A DNA stretch of 64,000 nt, taken from Atrina japonica (taxonomy: Eukaryota > Mollusca > Bivalvia > Pterioida > Pinnidae). Location: contig BROG01000027.1 of NCBI GenBank assembly GCA_030159075.1, positions 1,933,501-1,997,500 of the forward strand, in the 5' to 3' direction. This document shows positions 25,667 through 39,769 of this stretch, piece by piece. Both the position numbers and the translations under genes were made by a program. The notes under the pieces are model-generated. The model searched no databases and was not told the origin of the DNA. It worked only from the letters and a program-made list of their open reading frames with translations. The first letter of the stretch is position 1; every line of letters begins with the position of its first letter.

Positions 25667-25763
25667 AATTTCTTTGGAAACTGTGTTTAAAATCAGAGAA
25701 TTTTATATGCCCCAGCTGGGGCATATAAAAATCTCCGATTTACCCAGTGTTTCTACAGAAATT
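25667..25763. repeat. Large palindrome centred on CAGCTG
   Basis: The central 30 bp (25701-25730, centre CCCCAGCTGGGG) are a perfect palindrome. It extends to 40 bp with one mismatched pair, and to roughly 97 bp with several mismatches: left AATTTCTTTGGAAACTG, right the inverse of AATTTCTGTAGAAACAC. A further direct partial copy of the left arm begins near 25639. Confidence 0.85.
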
Positions 25764-25769
25764 AGGTAA

Positions 25770-26800
25770 AATCAGAGAATTTTATAAAATTCTCCAATAT
25801 TTAATAATTATGTGTTCACACTTCATATCTAAAATCAAGCATATGTTGAAACTGTAGGCCGAATTTCTTCTTCGATTTTCAGCATTTTTTCCTTTGATAA
25901 TATTAAAAGATGTTTAAAATTGGTACAGAAATTCTTCTTTACGAAACAGATGACCAGCACTGATAAACAACTAAACACTGAAATGAATCTATGCAGTTTA
26001 ATCAGATTCAATATTGTGATCCATGATCTTGATCAAAAGATAAGCTATAGATATCATTTCTATTAAGTTTTGTTTGATTACGGCTCATGGTGGTTTGATT
26101 ATATTGATGCTTCCCTGCATGGAAACTATGTAAATAGCCATCGTAAAAAATGAAGGACAAGAACGGAAACACGTGGCTGAAAATTAAAATCAGAAAAGAA
26201 AACGGCAATACCCAAAAAGAAAAAAAGATTCATGTGCACACTTTCAAACAAGGTGCGGTAGAAAAAAAATAATAATATTATTATTTCATTTTCTGAAAAT
26301 TGGGACCGGGATTTCCAACGAACTACTAATAAAATTGATGTGGCCTAAATAGTTTACTTTGATAAATTATTCATCGTATTTTAATTTTCTGTGTATTGCT
26401 GGTAGAGATTTGATCTCTGCTAAATATTTTCGAGGATAATTTGAAATTCAGAAAAAAAGATTAAATGCAAACTAAAGATCCAGTGTAAAGTTTCAGTTGA
26501 AAACATGGAAGACAAAGAAATTTTAAAAAACCTGCATGTCAAGTTTTCTTGACATATTTAAATGTCTATAATTCTCTTGAATGATTTGAGTTTATACTTT
26601 ATATTGATCATGTATCCTTGTGTCATTAACTTGGACGGCAATCAATACATGTCGAAATTCGTCATATGCTTCACACAAAATTTGGGAGTGTTTGCCGTTA
26701 TGAAAATATGTTGAGTTTTTAATAAAGCTAACACCTGAGCTGGTTTTCCAATAATAAGTTATTTATCTATCATATCAAACAATTTTCCAATGTTTATATA
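25770..26800. other. Unique sequence
   Basis: Nothing recognised. Confidence 0.35.
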
Positions 26801-26804
26801 TGTA

Positions 26805-26984
<180 letters not shown>

Positions 26985-27261
26985 ATATGAATTGGAATTG
27001 AACAATTTAGAAGAAATCTTTAAAGGAGTGGAAAACTCATTATTAGTGACTTGTAATGAGATAATTTTTATATCATTTTTATACTGTATAAAATGTTCTA
27101 ATGTACATGTACATACTGTTAAATTTTTATCTCATTGTGATGTTTTTTTTTTATTGTAAAACCCAAGGGTGCCATTAAAGGTGTTTTCTGACAGATGGTC
27201 CTGTGTAGGCTCCAAATTTTACTTTTGTCCAAAATATCTTGGTAAATACTTGATGAACTGA

Positions 27262-27340
27262 ACTTAACTACTGTGAAACCTCACTATTAAGACCACCTGA
27301 CTGCCTGACTCACAGTCGTCTTATTAGTCAAGTTCTGTAT
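27262..27340. repeat. Short remnant of the Tc1-like MITE family
   Basis: Contains ACTGTGAAACCTCACTATTA then AGACCACCTGACTGCC, matching the family's end and core words, but truncated. Confidence 0.45.
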
Positions 27341-27344
27341 TTAT

Positions 27345-28010
27345 TAGCTCACCTTGATCAAAGGGCTAAGTGAGCTATTGTTATAACCAAATGTCTGTTG
27401 TCATTGTCCATCATCCGTCTTTTAACTTTTCCATTTAAACAACTTCTTCTCAAGAAATATGACAGGGAGCTGTGTCCCCTGAAGGGACTTCAGATTTGCA
27501 AAAAAGAACAGGGGTAGGACTTATATAGGGGCTCCAAAAAGGGTAAAAAAACTTGGTGCATAATAAAAAATCTTCTTCTCAGGACCCAAGAAGACTTTCA
27601 GATTTTGTATACATGATTGGTTTGTCAATATCTACACAGTTTGTGAATGAAAAAGAAATCTGTGTTCTTAAATGAGCCACAAGGGGGCACTTTAGTAACA
27701 ATAGCTTCACAACTCAAAACTTATTGTTTTTTGTATACGAAGATATATTGGTAAGTTGTTAGAAGTTATATAGGGTTCATTTTGACAAAAATGTATGGTC
27801 AATTTGGTCAAAGGTCAAGGTCACTGGCACCTAAATAAACAGAAAATATACTGGTAAGACCATAAATTTTGTTTGGATTTTGTTTTTTTGTCAAATTTTA
27901 GACATTTTCAATTTTCTCTCAGAAACCATTAGGCGAAATTGAATCAAACTGGACATACAGTATTCCCATGTGAAGCTGCATAAAGTTTGCAGATGAAAAC
28001 ATAACTGCCA
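27345..28010. repeat. Dispersed repeat starting TAGCTCACC, copy 1
   Basis: Opens TTAGCTCACCTTGATC, then CTAAGTGAGCTATTG, as does the copy at 42561. The middle (GGTCAAAGGTCAAGGTCACT, then CCTAAATAAACAGAAAATAT) is shared with the fragment near 54.2 kb. The right end is not determined. Confidence 0.6.
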
Positions 28011-28930
28011 TGGCTAAAAATAAAACAAAAGAGTCAGCAGATATTTTTAACTTACCAGTAATACATGTATCTCCAAATTCTTTTAAGCTAGAATTCTTAA
28101 AGATTGGTTTGTTACAATGAGAAAGGTTTTCTACAACTCAAGATGAAGTTTGAACTACATGTACCTCCGGATAATTTAGAAGAACATAAACTTTGATATC
28201 AGTATGACAAAAAGCTAAAACTGTTTTGAAGCCTAGACATAATGGATATCTGTGTTGTTTTACTGTAATTTATTTATTCTAGACAACCAGCATAATGCTG
28301 ATATGCAAAAATATGTTAAATCTTCTTCATATTGATTCTAAAACATAAAAGAATTGAGAGTTTTACTGAAACATCACAGGTGAATATAAATCAGTACTGG
28401 TAAGATATAATTGGGTACATAGAGATAAAAGAACTTGTATAGAGGTAATTGTATGTATGACAGATCAAACATCTTAAAACTATTGTAGAATATCACACCA
28501 GGGCTTAGGAGAGTCAATATTTGTCAATGTCGCTTAAACTGTCAGACAAAAGAGAATAAACTGACCCAGTGGCCTTCTGAATCATTTAAACAATACTGCT
28601 CCCCAGTCTACTTTAGGTAAGATAATTGAGTACAAAACTTAAACACTAGAACAGATACTCATCATATGTTTGGAGTCGTCAATGGGTTTACATATGTATG
28701 TTAAAAATATATGTACAAGCGAACGATTATACTATGATTTGAAAAACATTCTTAAAATGAAATGAACTGTAACCGTTGATCTAATTCTAGTTCTTGTGAT
28801 TGACAAGAGTTTAAGATTCCTCCTCATAGGAAGTCATTCAACTGTCAAAATTTTAAGGTACAAAATCATATATACAGCTAGCATTAATATGTCATACAAG
28901 ATTGGACCAAGAAAGATAACTCTAGCATAA
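28011..28930. other. Unique AT-rich sequence
   Basis: Nothing recognised. Confidence 0.35.
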
Positions 28931-28954
28931 AAAAATTATCACGAGCGGATCAAA

Positions 28955-29215
28955 CTCTAATGTTCCAGTAGTTGCTTTTTATTTTTTTTCTGATAGTTTT
29001 AAATCTTCCAGACTGATGAAATCTTATGTACCAGTAGTTGCTTTTTATTTTTTTCTGATAGTTTAAAATCTTCCAGAGTGATGAAATCTTATATACCAGT
29101 AGTTGCTTTTTATTTTTTTTCTGATAGTTTAAAATCATTCAGACTGATCAGATCTTATGTACCAGTAGTTGCATTTTAATTTTTTTTTTCTGATAGTCTT
29201 AATTCCTTCAGACTA
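28955..29215. repeat. About 65-bp tandem repeat, four copies
   Basis: Units of CCAGTAGTTGCTTTTTATTT, then TCTGATAGTTTAAAATCTTC and CAGACTGATGAAATCTTATG. The fourth copy is the most diverged. Confidence 0.9.
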
Positions 29216-29240
29216 ATGAAATAATTTAATCTTTGTATTT

Positions 29241-29281
29241 GTTTTTTTTTGTTTTGTTTGTTTGTTTGTTTGTTTGTTTTG
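29241..29281. repeat. (TTTG)n microsatellite
   Basis: Short TTTG run after a T-rich tract. Confidence 0.9.
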
Positions 29282-29793
29282 TTATGAGAGTACAGGATTA
29301 GTCATGGCTGTTATATTTTCAGTTCATATTTTTTCATATTTAGGCATCCACCTGCAGACATAAAACACTAAGTCAGACATTTTTTTTGTGATCATTGTAC
29401 ATTATGAATAGCTGGACAATAGAATGTATATAGCACTGGTGAATGTATGATTTTCAGAAAATTGAGAATTCTTACAGTTTTAACCTAAATCAATTGATCA
29501 TTCAAAGTTTTTACCAAAATATTTTGTAGTGTAATATTCATGGGAGGTAACTCTAATATTCTTACATGTCTGACACTAATTATTTCCCTTTATTCATAAA
29601 ACGTTTGCACTCTGTGTTGCAACATAAAGATAAAGCATCTTGTACATATTAAAGCATACTTTAATACAAATCATGATTACTTTAAAACTATCAACTGTAA
29701 ATTTCAAATGTATATGATTATTTTTGCCAAATGTTTATGTCATATAAGTGCTCAAATTGCTAATTGTAATCTGAGTTCTTAAATAATCTTAGC

Positions 29794-29914
29794 TGATAGA
29801 TAGATAAATAGATAGACAGATAGATAAAAAGATAGATAAATAGATAGATAGATTGATAGACAGTTTGATAGAAAGATAGATAGACAGACAGATAGATAGA
29901 CAGACACAGACAGG
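29794..29914. repeat. (GATA/GACA)n microsatellite
   Basis: Interrupted GATA and GACA tetranucleotides over about 120 bp. Confidence 0.92.
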
Positions 29915-30919
29915 TTAAATAGATTCAGTCTCAGTGTGTGATAATATTTTTTGCTCCAGGAATGAAATACAATAAATATATATTAATATTTCTTCAGCAA
30001 ATATAATAAAGTATTTTATTAATTCTCTACCTCTCCCTTGGACATTCATATTTAATTTTATAGACATTCTTCAAGATGGTGTTTTCATAATCAATTTGGA
30101 AATAAGTCATACTAAAATATTCATTTTTTAAATGTCACAGTCGTCAAGTATGCAATAAATACAGTTAAACAATTTGTATATAATCATGTCATTAAAAATG
30201 TTGTGAATCATAGAGTTTTTGTGAAAAAAGATTTCAGAAAAGGTATTTTTCATTATTCTTAGTTTAGCTCACTACTCTGTCATAGAAGAATTAGCTTTAG
30301 CAGTGAAATTTATAGTAATTTGGAACAAATACCATCAGGAAAAGAGTTTTTGTTACATGTTTTGTTATATTTGTTGATAACGTTTGTTTTATTGTTTTCC
30401 CATGTGTCCCAAGAAATAACTAATCATTAAGAGACATCATCACCTGTAAGTACCACAGATATAGATTTATGCTAAAGAATTAACCCAATGAAGTGTGGAC
30501 TCTTCAACATGTCAAGGGACCTTTTACTTGCTTTTAAGACACCTGTGACTTTCACTCCAGGTAAATAATGTATATGTAGGAATAATTCTTACCTGAATTC
30601 TTAGGTATATCACTGTGATCGAGAATAGGAATTCAATTTTGAGACCACCTGCTTGCACATTAAACATTCATATTACTGAGCCACAAAAGAAATAGTCCCT
30701 ACCTGAATTCTCAGGTATTTCACTATTATCCAGATTGAATTCCAACCTTGAGAACCCCCCTCTTCCAAAGTGAACAATCATATTACTGAGCCATAAGAAA
30801 AAAATGGACAAAATATGTTGAATGTTGTCTTTTTAAAGGCTCCTACCATATCTGTAACTTTACTGTAAGAAAAGTGACAATAGAAAGATTATGTGACTTA
30901 AAATCATGTTTAGTGTTTA

Positions 30920-31350
30920 AGCTAGAAATTCAAGGGGTTGGTTTTCCTTAAAAGAGCACTTTCTAAAATGAACATTTTTTCCACACCACAAAATTCTCAA
31001 AAATTTTCTGAAGTCCTATCTTAAGTAATAATTCATTGATTTAATGCAAAACAGTAGCAGACATACTATGTTTTTCTGCTGGGCGTGCAAAAAAGGGACA
31101 TGTCGAGTAGGGGAACAATGCTCTTGCAAAAGGGGCAGGATGGGGCAAAATAGGAGCAAGGCGGACACAATCAGGACAGGGTATAGCACTTTGCTAAAAC
31201 CCCCTAGCTGTATAAAGTAAAAATATTCTTGATACCACATCTTAAAAACAACAACAACAACATTGATAGAGGCAAAGCTTTCTGTCAGAAGAGAAATCTG
31301 ACTTCTTGAGTTTGTTGACCAAAGACTATACTGTAAATCTGTAAATTTTT
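30920..31350. repeat. Dispersed repeat pair, copy 1
   Basis: Shares ordered words with 32565-33000: GCTAGAAATTCAAGGGG, CCACACCACAAAATT, GGACAGGGTATAGCAC and TGCTAAAACCCC. Strongly diverged, same orientation. Confidence 0.5.
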
Positions 31351-32564
31351 GTGTGGTTTGATTTTCACAAAACACCAGTTCAACATTTATCCATGTTCTG
31401 AAATGAACTCATACAAATATCAACTGTTTCTTTAATGTATATCAGTTAAGATCTAGGCCCAAGAACATTGCATTGTGTCTGTCAGTTTCACTTTCAGTAT
31501 CAGATTAGAAAATTAAGCGAGAATTTTATTTTTACACAAGCAAGAGCTCTTGCAAATTTACACATAAGTAAAATGTTTGCGAATAAAACTGGATCCATAG
31601 TAATCTCTCAGGCTAGCATCAGTCATGAAAAAGATGTTTGTTTGATGCATCCTTTGGCTGTAGTTTTAAAATTAGATATTTACATGTATACCTAAATTAG
31701 ACAAAATTTCAGATTCTTTTATCAGAAAAATCATAAGTGAGCAAAACTGCCTTAAATGATTTGGGTTCAGGTCTTTTTTGGTTGGTTGTTCGTTGACATC
31801 TTTTTTGTTGTTGTTGTTGTTTTTATTTCTGGTGCTATACAACTTAACATTTCCTCACATCATGTTTTTTTGTCTGCCTTCAACACCCACATAAATGAAC
31901 ATATATTTTGGTGTTACTACTAGCACTGCTAACATTTCCTCTGTATTGATTTCAGTTACAATGTATATGATAATCTGGACAACACTAAATGTGAGATGTG
32001 ATGGATTAATTTCCATGCCTCTTTAAACACTTTTAGTAGAGAATGACCTTCCAAGGTGTTATGAATCATCTTAAGGCATTGATTTTTGTATTTCTGTGTA
32101 ATTTACCAACTTGAGGTGATATATTAGTATCGTTTGTGAGCGACAGTTAGCAACAATGGTTTTAACTAATGAACTTTTATAGAATTTATGTGCTTTAAAG
32201 AATCTAGTGCATAGGGTCAGGAGAATTGTTATTACCAAGATTTGAAATAATCAAATCTCTGTGAAGATAGTTGAAAATATATTTTAAGTTTCACTTTTTG
32301 TATTTTTAATTTTATAGTAAAAAGAAAGTTTCATTATGATATAGTTTGAAATAAATATTTTGAAATTTATTTTGCACTTTATGGAAATTTGTATACATGA
32401 CTTGTTTAAAGAAAGTTGGTAATTGTTGAAAATTAGGTATATTTTAGAATTCATTAAAGTTTCTCATAATTCAATATGTGAAAAATAAAAAATAAAGACG
32501 AAACATTTACGTGTATGTATAAGAAATGCATGTATAAACAAAAAGTTATTAGCATACCATGCAG

Positions 32565-33000
32565 TGTTTCAGCTAGAAATTTGAAGGAGCAGGATTTTCT
32601 CAGAATAAAGGGCAATATTTTGCATCCATCAAAAACCAAGCACTTGCGCTATATTCATTAAATGTTATCTAAGATTTTTCCCACACCATAAAAATTTTAT
32701 TAAAATATTTTAAATCATAATCCTATCTTTGGCTACACAATATCAATTTATTCATTGACTCATTCAATGGCATGAGTTTAACAGTACATGTACATGAAGG
32801 TCACAGGCACACCCTGATTTTTCTAGTCATTGTATAAGTAAAAGGCAATGCCAGGGGAACTTGTAAAAATTTGAGGCAGGGTTGGGTACCCTGTTAAAAC
32901 CTGCAAGCTGGAACAATTTTCCAAAACCACATGATTGTGGATTGATGCATTTCATAGGTAGAACTGAACAGCAATCTTCAAAAGAGATGTGCAGAAATTT
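32565..33000. repeat. Dispersed repeat pair, copy 2
   Basis: CAGCTAGAAATTTGAAGGAG, CCCACACCATAAAAATT, then GGCAGGGTTGGGTACCCTGT. Parallels copy 1 at 30920. Confidence 0.5.
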
Positions 33001-33009
33001 CAAAGTAAG

Positions 33010-36000
33010 TGTGGATCTTGTCATTTTGTTAAGTTTGTAGTGTATCAACATATTTAAATTGCCTCAAATGTAAAAACAGGAAGTAGTAAATTTTAGGCTT
33101 ATATGAGTGTGAAAATATCAAATGGGCTTCATTGACACTGGCCATGGGTTACCTTTGTAATGAGAGGTTATTTGATATGATGGATTCTAATACCAGTCAC
33201 AACAGTATATGTTTGACAAATTGATTCCCATGATGTGCATGCATTTGTCCTCCTAACCATCTGGAGATCTCTATCTGATGTGCAGGAGATAAAATATTGC
33301 ATAATATCTGTGAAACTTCAGTCCATGGCTCCTCATATTGCTTTAAAGTCCATTTTGTTTTATAAAAGACTGCATGGGTTGCAATAAACAAGTTATTATA
33401 TATGAATAAATAATGAGTTTCTTTGATATTCACTATAACACTTTCTTTATATTAAAATATTTGTTTTATAGAGAAGTACATCAAAAACAGATTTCATGTC
33501 TACTTATAGAGATAGGACAAAAATGAGTCCTTAAAAAATGAATTTAACTGTATAACCTTTGTAATTCTGCTTTTGTTTGATTTTGTCCTGTGAATTTGCT
33601 AAACATCCAAAATTAAAGAAAAATGGCATGTTTAACCCTAGGATTCTGGATATAATTTTGGTAAAAAAATTTGTTAGTTTACATACATAGATCACTTAAG
33701 TATTGATGGTTTTATTTGGTGTTTATGAATTACATCACAGAACCATTCATTATCTTTGTAATAAACATCTAAATGAACTTTGTAGAATTTTACTCTCAAG
33801 AAGAATGTATTTCTCCTGAAATGATAAATGAATTGCAATGGAATTTCTACTAAATGAAAACCAAAACCTCAACTTTCTGTGGATGAAGTTTTGTAAAAAT
33901 TGGATAATCTATTGCAATTGAAAGATTTTGTTTGCCCCAAATTAAGAATCAAAGGAAGCTTCTCCATACCTCCAGTATTATGGTCATTTTAAGAACTGAA
34001 AGTTAATTTTGGAGATTTAGAATATTGATATAAGTTTGAGATTTTCTTGTTTTTGAGTATATATTTTGATTTCTGTTATGATAAATCAATACGGTAGGTC
34101 ATTTATGAACTTGATACATTTTTTTTTATAAATTTGTTTTAAATACAGATTACTTCTACAGATAGATTAAAGCGATATAAGCTGTCACAATGATGATATT
34201 TGTTCCCTGACATTTAGTTGGGAATATAATAAAATGTGTGTTCAAATACATTATCAGACATATGAAAAGTTGTAAAAGATCTTCTTTTCGAAGTTATTTG
34301 TTTTAGTCGAATTTTTTTAGAAGTTTTCGTGTACCTTAAAAACTTCAGGTTTATTTTCATATGCAATGAACTTTCAGATAAAGTCTTTCGCCATATCAAA
34401 TATGCTTTGTAGTTCGGTCAGGGGGGTCTCGTCCTTTACTTGCTTGGTCTATCAGCAATCTGGGCCTTTTACACAATGGGTGTATGTTAAAGTTGGTCGA
34501 TTTTTGCTTTATATTTACTTTTAAAATACAGGATGTAATTTTATTGGAAAGTGTATGTATTATGTAAAATATATGCTTTTCAACGCTATTTTAAATGCCT
34601 ACAGAAAATTGGATGAATATTTGATTTTTTTTTCAATTTTCAATGTTACCCTGTATGCTGACATTGCATACCTCATGTTTTACAATCATGCCGCCATGTC
34701 AGACGGAGTTGGGCAGTTTATTATCACATGTGTCGAGAATGCGATGGGACGAGATAAAAATGCTTCGAGATCACCCGATATATGTGGCACGTGGACAATT
34801 TCAGAATTTCAGACCAACTTTGCTTGATTTAGGTATGAAATGATGATGTATGAAAATAAATGCAAAGGGTAAAAAGAAAAGAATGTATATTACATGTAAC
34901 TGCAACTAGCATGTGTTTATTGTACACTTGGTAATCTTTTTTAAAAATTATCGAAAGTTAATTTGCAATGCCCAAAGTAATGGCGGACAAACAAATACTG
35001 ATGTTACGGGTTACGTTTGGCATTATTGTTGCAATTTTACACATCATTTGCTATCCTAACCACCAGATGGTCTCTTTTGGATATATATGAGATAAAATAT
35101 TACATGAAATGGGCATGTAAATTTTTCACCTACGATAGCTCATATCGCTTTAATATATTCAACTCCTATTTTTTTTTTTTTTTATTAAGACCAGACATCA
35201 GGACAGCTTTAACTTCACTTTCCATTTACATTTATATTGCAATATTACAGGTTTCCCCTCATTATTCAATACAATATATCTTTACCTGTTTACCTCTGTT
35301 AATAACAAAATCACCTGTAAAATATTTTTTACCATATTGCATAAGAATTATAAAAGTACTCACTTACTTGATCCTTCGACAGGATATTAAAAAACTAATC
35401 AAACATCATCACATCCTGTAGTCTGTCATTATAACTCCTGATGGTCAATAAATATCAGAAGTCTCGAATCCAAACACTTCAAATTGAGTCAAATTTAAAC
35501 GCTAATCATATCCAAGAGCTTTGTTTTGTGTTTAGATCTTGATAATGGCAATGTCCTATAATTTGTCTCTATGACTTAAGTCTACAAATGTCTTTTGAAG
35601 ATGTACTCTGCAAACATATGCTGCTTGAAAAGTATTTCAATGAAATTCAGTTCCAAATAATTGTTGATCAAAATCCCACGCAGTGTTTGTTCACACGATT
35701 TTGATGATGCTCAAATAGAGCTACATTTAGATAGATTTACATCTGCAGAATTTCATTAATTTAGTGTCTCCAACTTCAATGTAGTTTGTCACTTTTGTGT
35801 TTCAAAGTTTTCTCCTTCGACATCTCCTATTTGTTGCAATCATTTTATGCACAATATAAATGCTGAGTATTAGCTATTACCATACTTCTTACGTATACAA
35901 TGTACATTTATTTTGTTTCAATTTTTATCATTCCAGCTATTTTATTTCATCTGAAATTTTTTTTTCTTCAACACAGTTTCCTCAATTTGAGTTTTTAAAC

Positions 36001-38380
36001 TTGTTTCTTGAATACTTAATTGTAGAGGAGATTGGTTTGACGTAGTTCATTACTTCCCTTTGAAATTAGTTTAATTAGCACTTTTCAATAGTCAATTGTC
36101 ACTTTTCCTTTCCTGGAAGTTGTTTACTCACATATTTTTGTCAAAGCATTTATATATCAATCTGTTAAACGGAGACAATCTGAGGATACACAGTTTTTTG
36201 TACGTCATCACTTTGTATTGTGAAGAATAGTTCATTACGGTGATTCAGAATGAATGAGAAATTGTTCTGAATGGTTGATAAACGATGAGAATTGTTACCT
36301 TGTGCTCTTCAACATGTTGGCGTATCTATTTCTGGAAACTTAAGATCATTATACACAGAAGCGATATTGATACAAAGTCTTGGGGAGTCCAGCCAAGTGT
36401 TATTGGTGCCAAAGCTAATAACGAAACTCTGTAGTAGAAGTGGTAGTAGTTTGTTGTTAGTTGTTGAAAAGCATGGGGAACAAAAATTCTTACTGGTCTA
36501 GGAGGGCTGGAGGACCTTGTGATTGCCTGTCTGCTAACAGGGCCAAGGCTCACCCAACAGAAAAAAGGTCAGTTTTGAAATATGATGTTTTTGTAAACAC
36601 TGGGGTGGGGAGGGGGGTAATGTGTATCAATATATTTTAAGCACTACTGTTATGGTTTTTCATATTATGTTGCCTTATTTCTGATGTAAATACACATAGG
36701 TACTCAACCTATGTTTTGAGGTCAAGGAACTTAATGGCGTACTCTACTGGCAGTAAATGTACAATTGTTATTTTTAAAAATTGTGAATATTCCATTTATG
36801 AGAGAAATCTCACTCTTTAGGACATTATACATGTACTAATTTAAACATTACTTCAAAAGATTGATAAATATTTGAACATTTCGAAAAAGAGTATATATAT
36901 TCGATTGAATTTTTTAAAATTTGGAAGGAAATGAAAGGAACTTTGTATTAGTCATCTGAAGTGTCTTCATTCTAATTTTATTAATAAGATATTTCATTTT
37001 CTCCTACAAAGTGTGTACTTTTAATAATGATTATGTCATTTTAATTCTATGCCATTATTTGTACATTTTATTTATAGTGTGGTATAAAGATGTCTTTAAG
37101 AAGATGATACTGTTTTAAGTTATGAAAGACTGGTACATTGTACAAATTAAAATTCATAGAAAATGGTGAATTAATCCATATTTAAAGGGAAACCATGAGA
37201 CAAAATTACAGGCAAAAAATTAATAATGAGAATAATTGATATTACGTGTAAATGATTGTGTCTTTATACGTTTGCTTTTATATCCTTCTAAAGTTTGGTG
37301 TCATTGATTTATTTCAATTGGGTGTATCATATATTTTTCTAAGATTTACTCACAGGAATTGGAAATTAAAAAAATTTTTTTTTTATAGGTGTTTGTCCGA
37401 TGGTTGGGTGTTTGACTCTTGATTTTAATTTACATGTGGATTAGCCAACAAGGATTTGTGTTAAAAATTATATAAATATGATCATATCTTTGCTATATTT
37501 AATATTTTCATCAGTTTTACCTTTAAATTTCTGCTTGACAAACTCGTGTATGTTGATACAATTTCATGTTCATTTTCTTGTCTGTAGTGGTTCCATGTAT
37601 ATTTTTTTGTGAAATGCAGAAAATTACAATCATATTGCACTTTCCAGAGATTTGGTTTTGATTACATGTACATGTAATACACAGCTATTTATAAATTGCA
37701 TGAAAATCCTACATGTATGATTTAATATGAGCAACTTGTCAAATCTGCCGTCTTCATATTTCAGATAAAATTTATTTTATGCTTGATATATACACAGTGT
37801 AATGGTGTGCTGTCAATAAAACTTGTGTATCATTATGTAATGGACAATTTGTAGGACTTTTAATGTGCTGAAATGTACCTATTCAATCTTATTAAATCGT
37901 TACAAATATATAATGATAAATCTGTAGCAACTCAAGTTAGTTTATTTTATCTACAGCTTCTGGTAATGGTAAACCTTCCGAGACTTGAAATTTGTCTGAT
38001 ATTGAAATTATCTACACATATATGTAATTATAATTTCTATAAGACACAAGTCAGATCTTTATAGATATAAATATAATGCAGGGCTTTTAGTATTTCATTT
38101 GTAAATTTTAAGTCGGATATCTGTAAAGATTCAGAATCATTTAGCTCAGATATGATTTTATCTGTACTATATATAAATGATACATCGTAACTAGGTTAAA
38201 CATAAATGTTGATTTTTCTGGATGATAACTCTATTTTTATTATTTCTGACAACTCAAGGGTGATAGGATGAAGATTATTTTTAGGAGATACAAGTGTAAG
38301 CCCAAAAAATAAATCTAAATAAATGATAAATTGCTTATTTATCTTTATATATCTTTCCTAGTTTTTTATATCCTAAATCA
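33010..38380. other. Mostly unique AT-rich sequence upstream of the FRMPD4-like exons
   Basis: The only notable content is the candidate exon at 34688-34832. Two related short segments, near 33215-33315 and 35035-35110 (shared CCTAACCA, AGATAAAATATT), suggest an old repeat. No SINE or array seen. Confidence 0.4.
34688..34832 (+). CDS. Candidate first coding exon, unassigned
   Basis: From an ATG at 34688 the frame stays open to an AG|GTATGA donor-like site after 34832. It encodes 48 residues with a soluble, protein-like composition, including RMRWDEIKMLRDHPIYVARG and later FRPTLLDL. The segment is visibly richer in G and C than its flanks. A second ATG at 34696 in a GCCGCC context opens an overlapping 43-codon frame that stops just before the donor. 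I do not recognise the protein. The phase (one base left over) does not fit direct splicing to the WW exon at 40114, so at least one more exon, or a different gene, would be needed. It could be a 5' exon of the FRMPD4-like gene, a separate gene or a chance frame. Confidence 0.35.
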
Positions 38381-38386
38381 CCCCCA

Positions 38387-38488
38387 CTGTCTCTCTCTCT
38401 CTGTCTGTCTGTCTGTCTCTCTGTCTGTCTGTCTCTCTCTCTCTCTCTTTTTATGTGTAATATATATATATATATATGTATATATATC
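38387..38488. repeat. (TCTG/TC)n plus (TA)n microsatellites
   Basis: Tetra- and dinucleotide CT-rich run followed after ten bases by a TA run. Confidence 0.95.
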
Positions 38489-38787
38489 TTCAACTTTTCT
38501 CCCCTTCTTTCTGAAGTCTCTCTGAAAGTTTTCAAGTGTCAAAAATTTTCTTTCTTTTTTTTCAAGATTTTTTGGCCTATTGTAATGTTTTTCATTTTCC
38601 AAAGAAACAAAGCACAAGCTATCAGTAATTAGTGAAGAAAGACTCAGATATACATGTAGGTGTGAACAGATGTGAAGATGAATTTCTTTCTTCATCATGT
38701 GAAGAATTCAATGACCTTCACAATCACAGAAAAAATTTCACAATTGATCAACAAAATAGTACGGTATATCTGAAGAACGTGTCTCTA

Positions 38788-38922
<135 letters not shown>

Positions 38923-39579
38923 ATTAAAAACAAACCTCATAACCTTTTGTCATTAGAATGTAAGATGTTGGTACATACATATATATTGAATTTCTGGAAA
39001 GATCAGTGTTATTTGAATATTAAGATATTGGTTTATATATTAAGGATTTCAGAAATCTGTTTTATTGATATGGTTTGCCCTGTGGTATAAATGATGGGAT
39101 CATTATTGTCAGATCATGATGAGAAAAAGTATAAAAGTAATTCCATGTTAAAATCTCCTGCAGAAATAGGCCAATGTGATATATTAGTAAACTGAGTGAT
39201 AAAATCAGTTGGACAAATTGATATAAATGTAATTTTGTATTTGGTCAGCCTACCCGCCTATGTAATTTGTCAGATTTTATTTTATATATAATGTTCTCAC
39301 AGTGCATAGTTCACAGGAGCTATCACTTAGAGAATGTTTTATCAAATTGTAAATGGGTTACAGCTAGCTTCCCCAGTGGTTTTGACCTTATTTATGATTT
39401 TCTTGTAATAAGAATAAAAGTGTGCCATATTATAGAAACATGAGAAGTTATCAATTTATCACCATGCTTAATTCTCACAGTATGTTAATATTTACTACTC
39501 TTGGCTCAGGGTTTTCCTCCAATACAAAGACAAATTGTACATGTGAGGAAGAGAGATGTATTATTTATGTATCAGTTAT

Positions 39580-39645
39580 AAGGTGGCAGTCAATTTTTAA
39601 TGGTGGAGGAGAGAACCCAGTCACAATGTACCCAGGAAAGAGCAG
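39580..39645 (-). mobile_element. SINE 3' fragment, minus strand
   Basis: The inverse of the SINE-body words seen at 39775, 48276 and 50156: GGCAGTCAATTTTTAATGGT, then GGAGAGAACCCAGTCACAAT. Confidence 0.6.
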
Positions 39646-39769
39646 CGGCCTGTGACAAGTTGTGAGAGTGGTATATAACAATGCCAGCTTAATCAGTGTA
39701 GAGACAAGTAGATTATACTTGTGGATCAAGGCTGGTGGTATCTCCTCTCATACATTTCATACATTGTGA

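Noticed and set aside
31016..31375. 119-codon minus-strand frame
   Set aside because: It overlaps a dispersed repeat (30920-31350) and shows no domain.
36292..36575. Relatively GC-rich stretch ending AAAAAAG|GTCAGT, possibly a 5' UTR exon
   Set aside because: All frames are broken near the end and there is no independent support.
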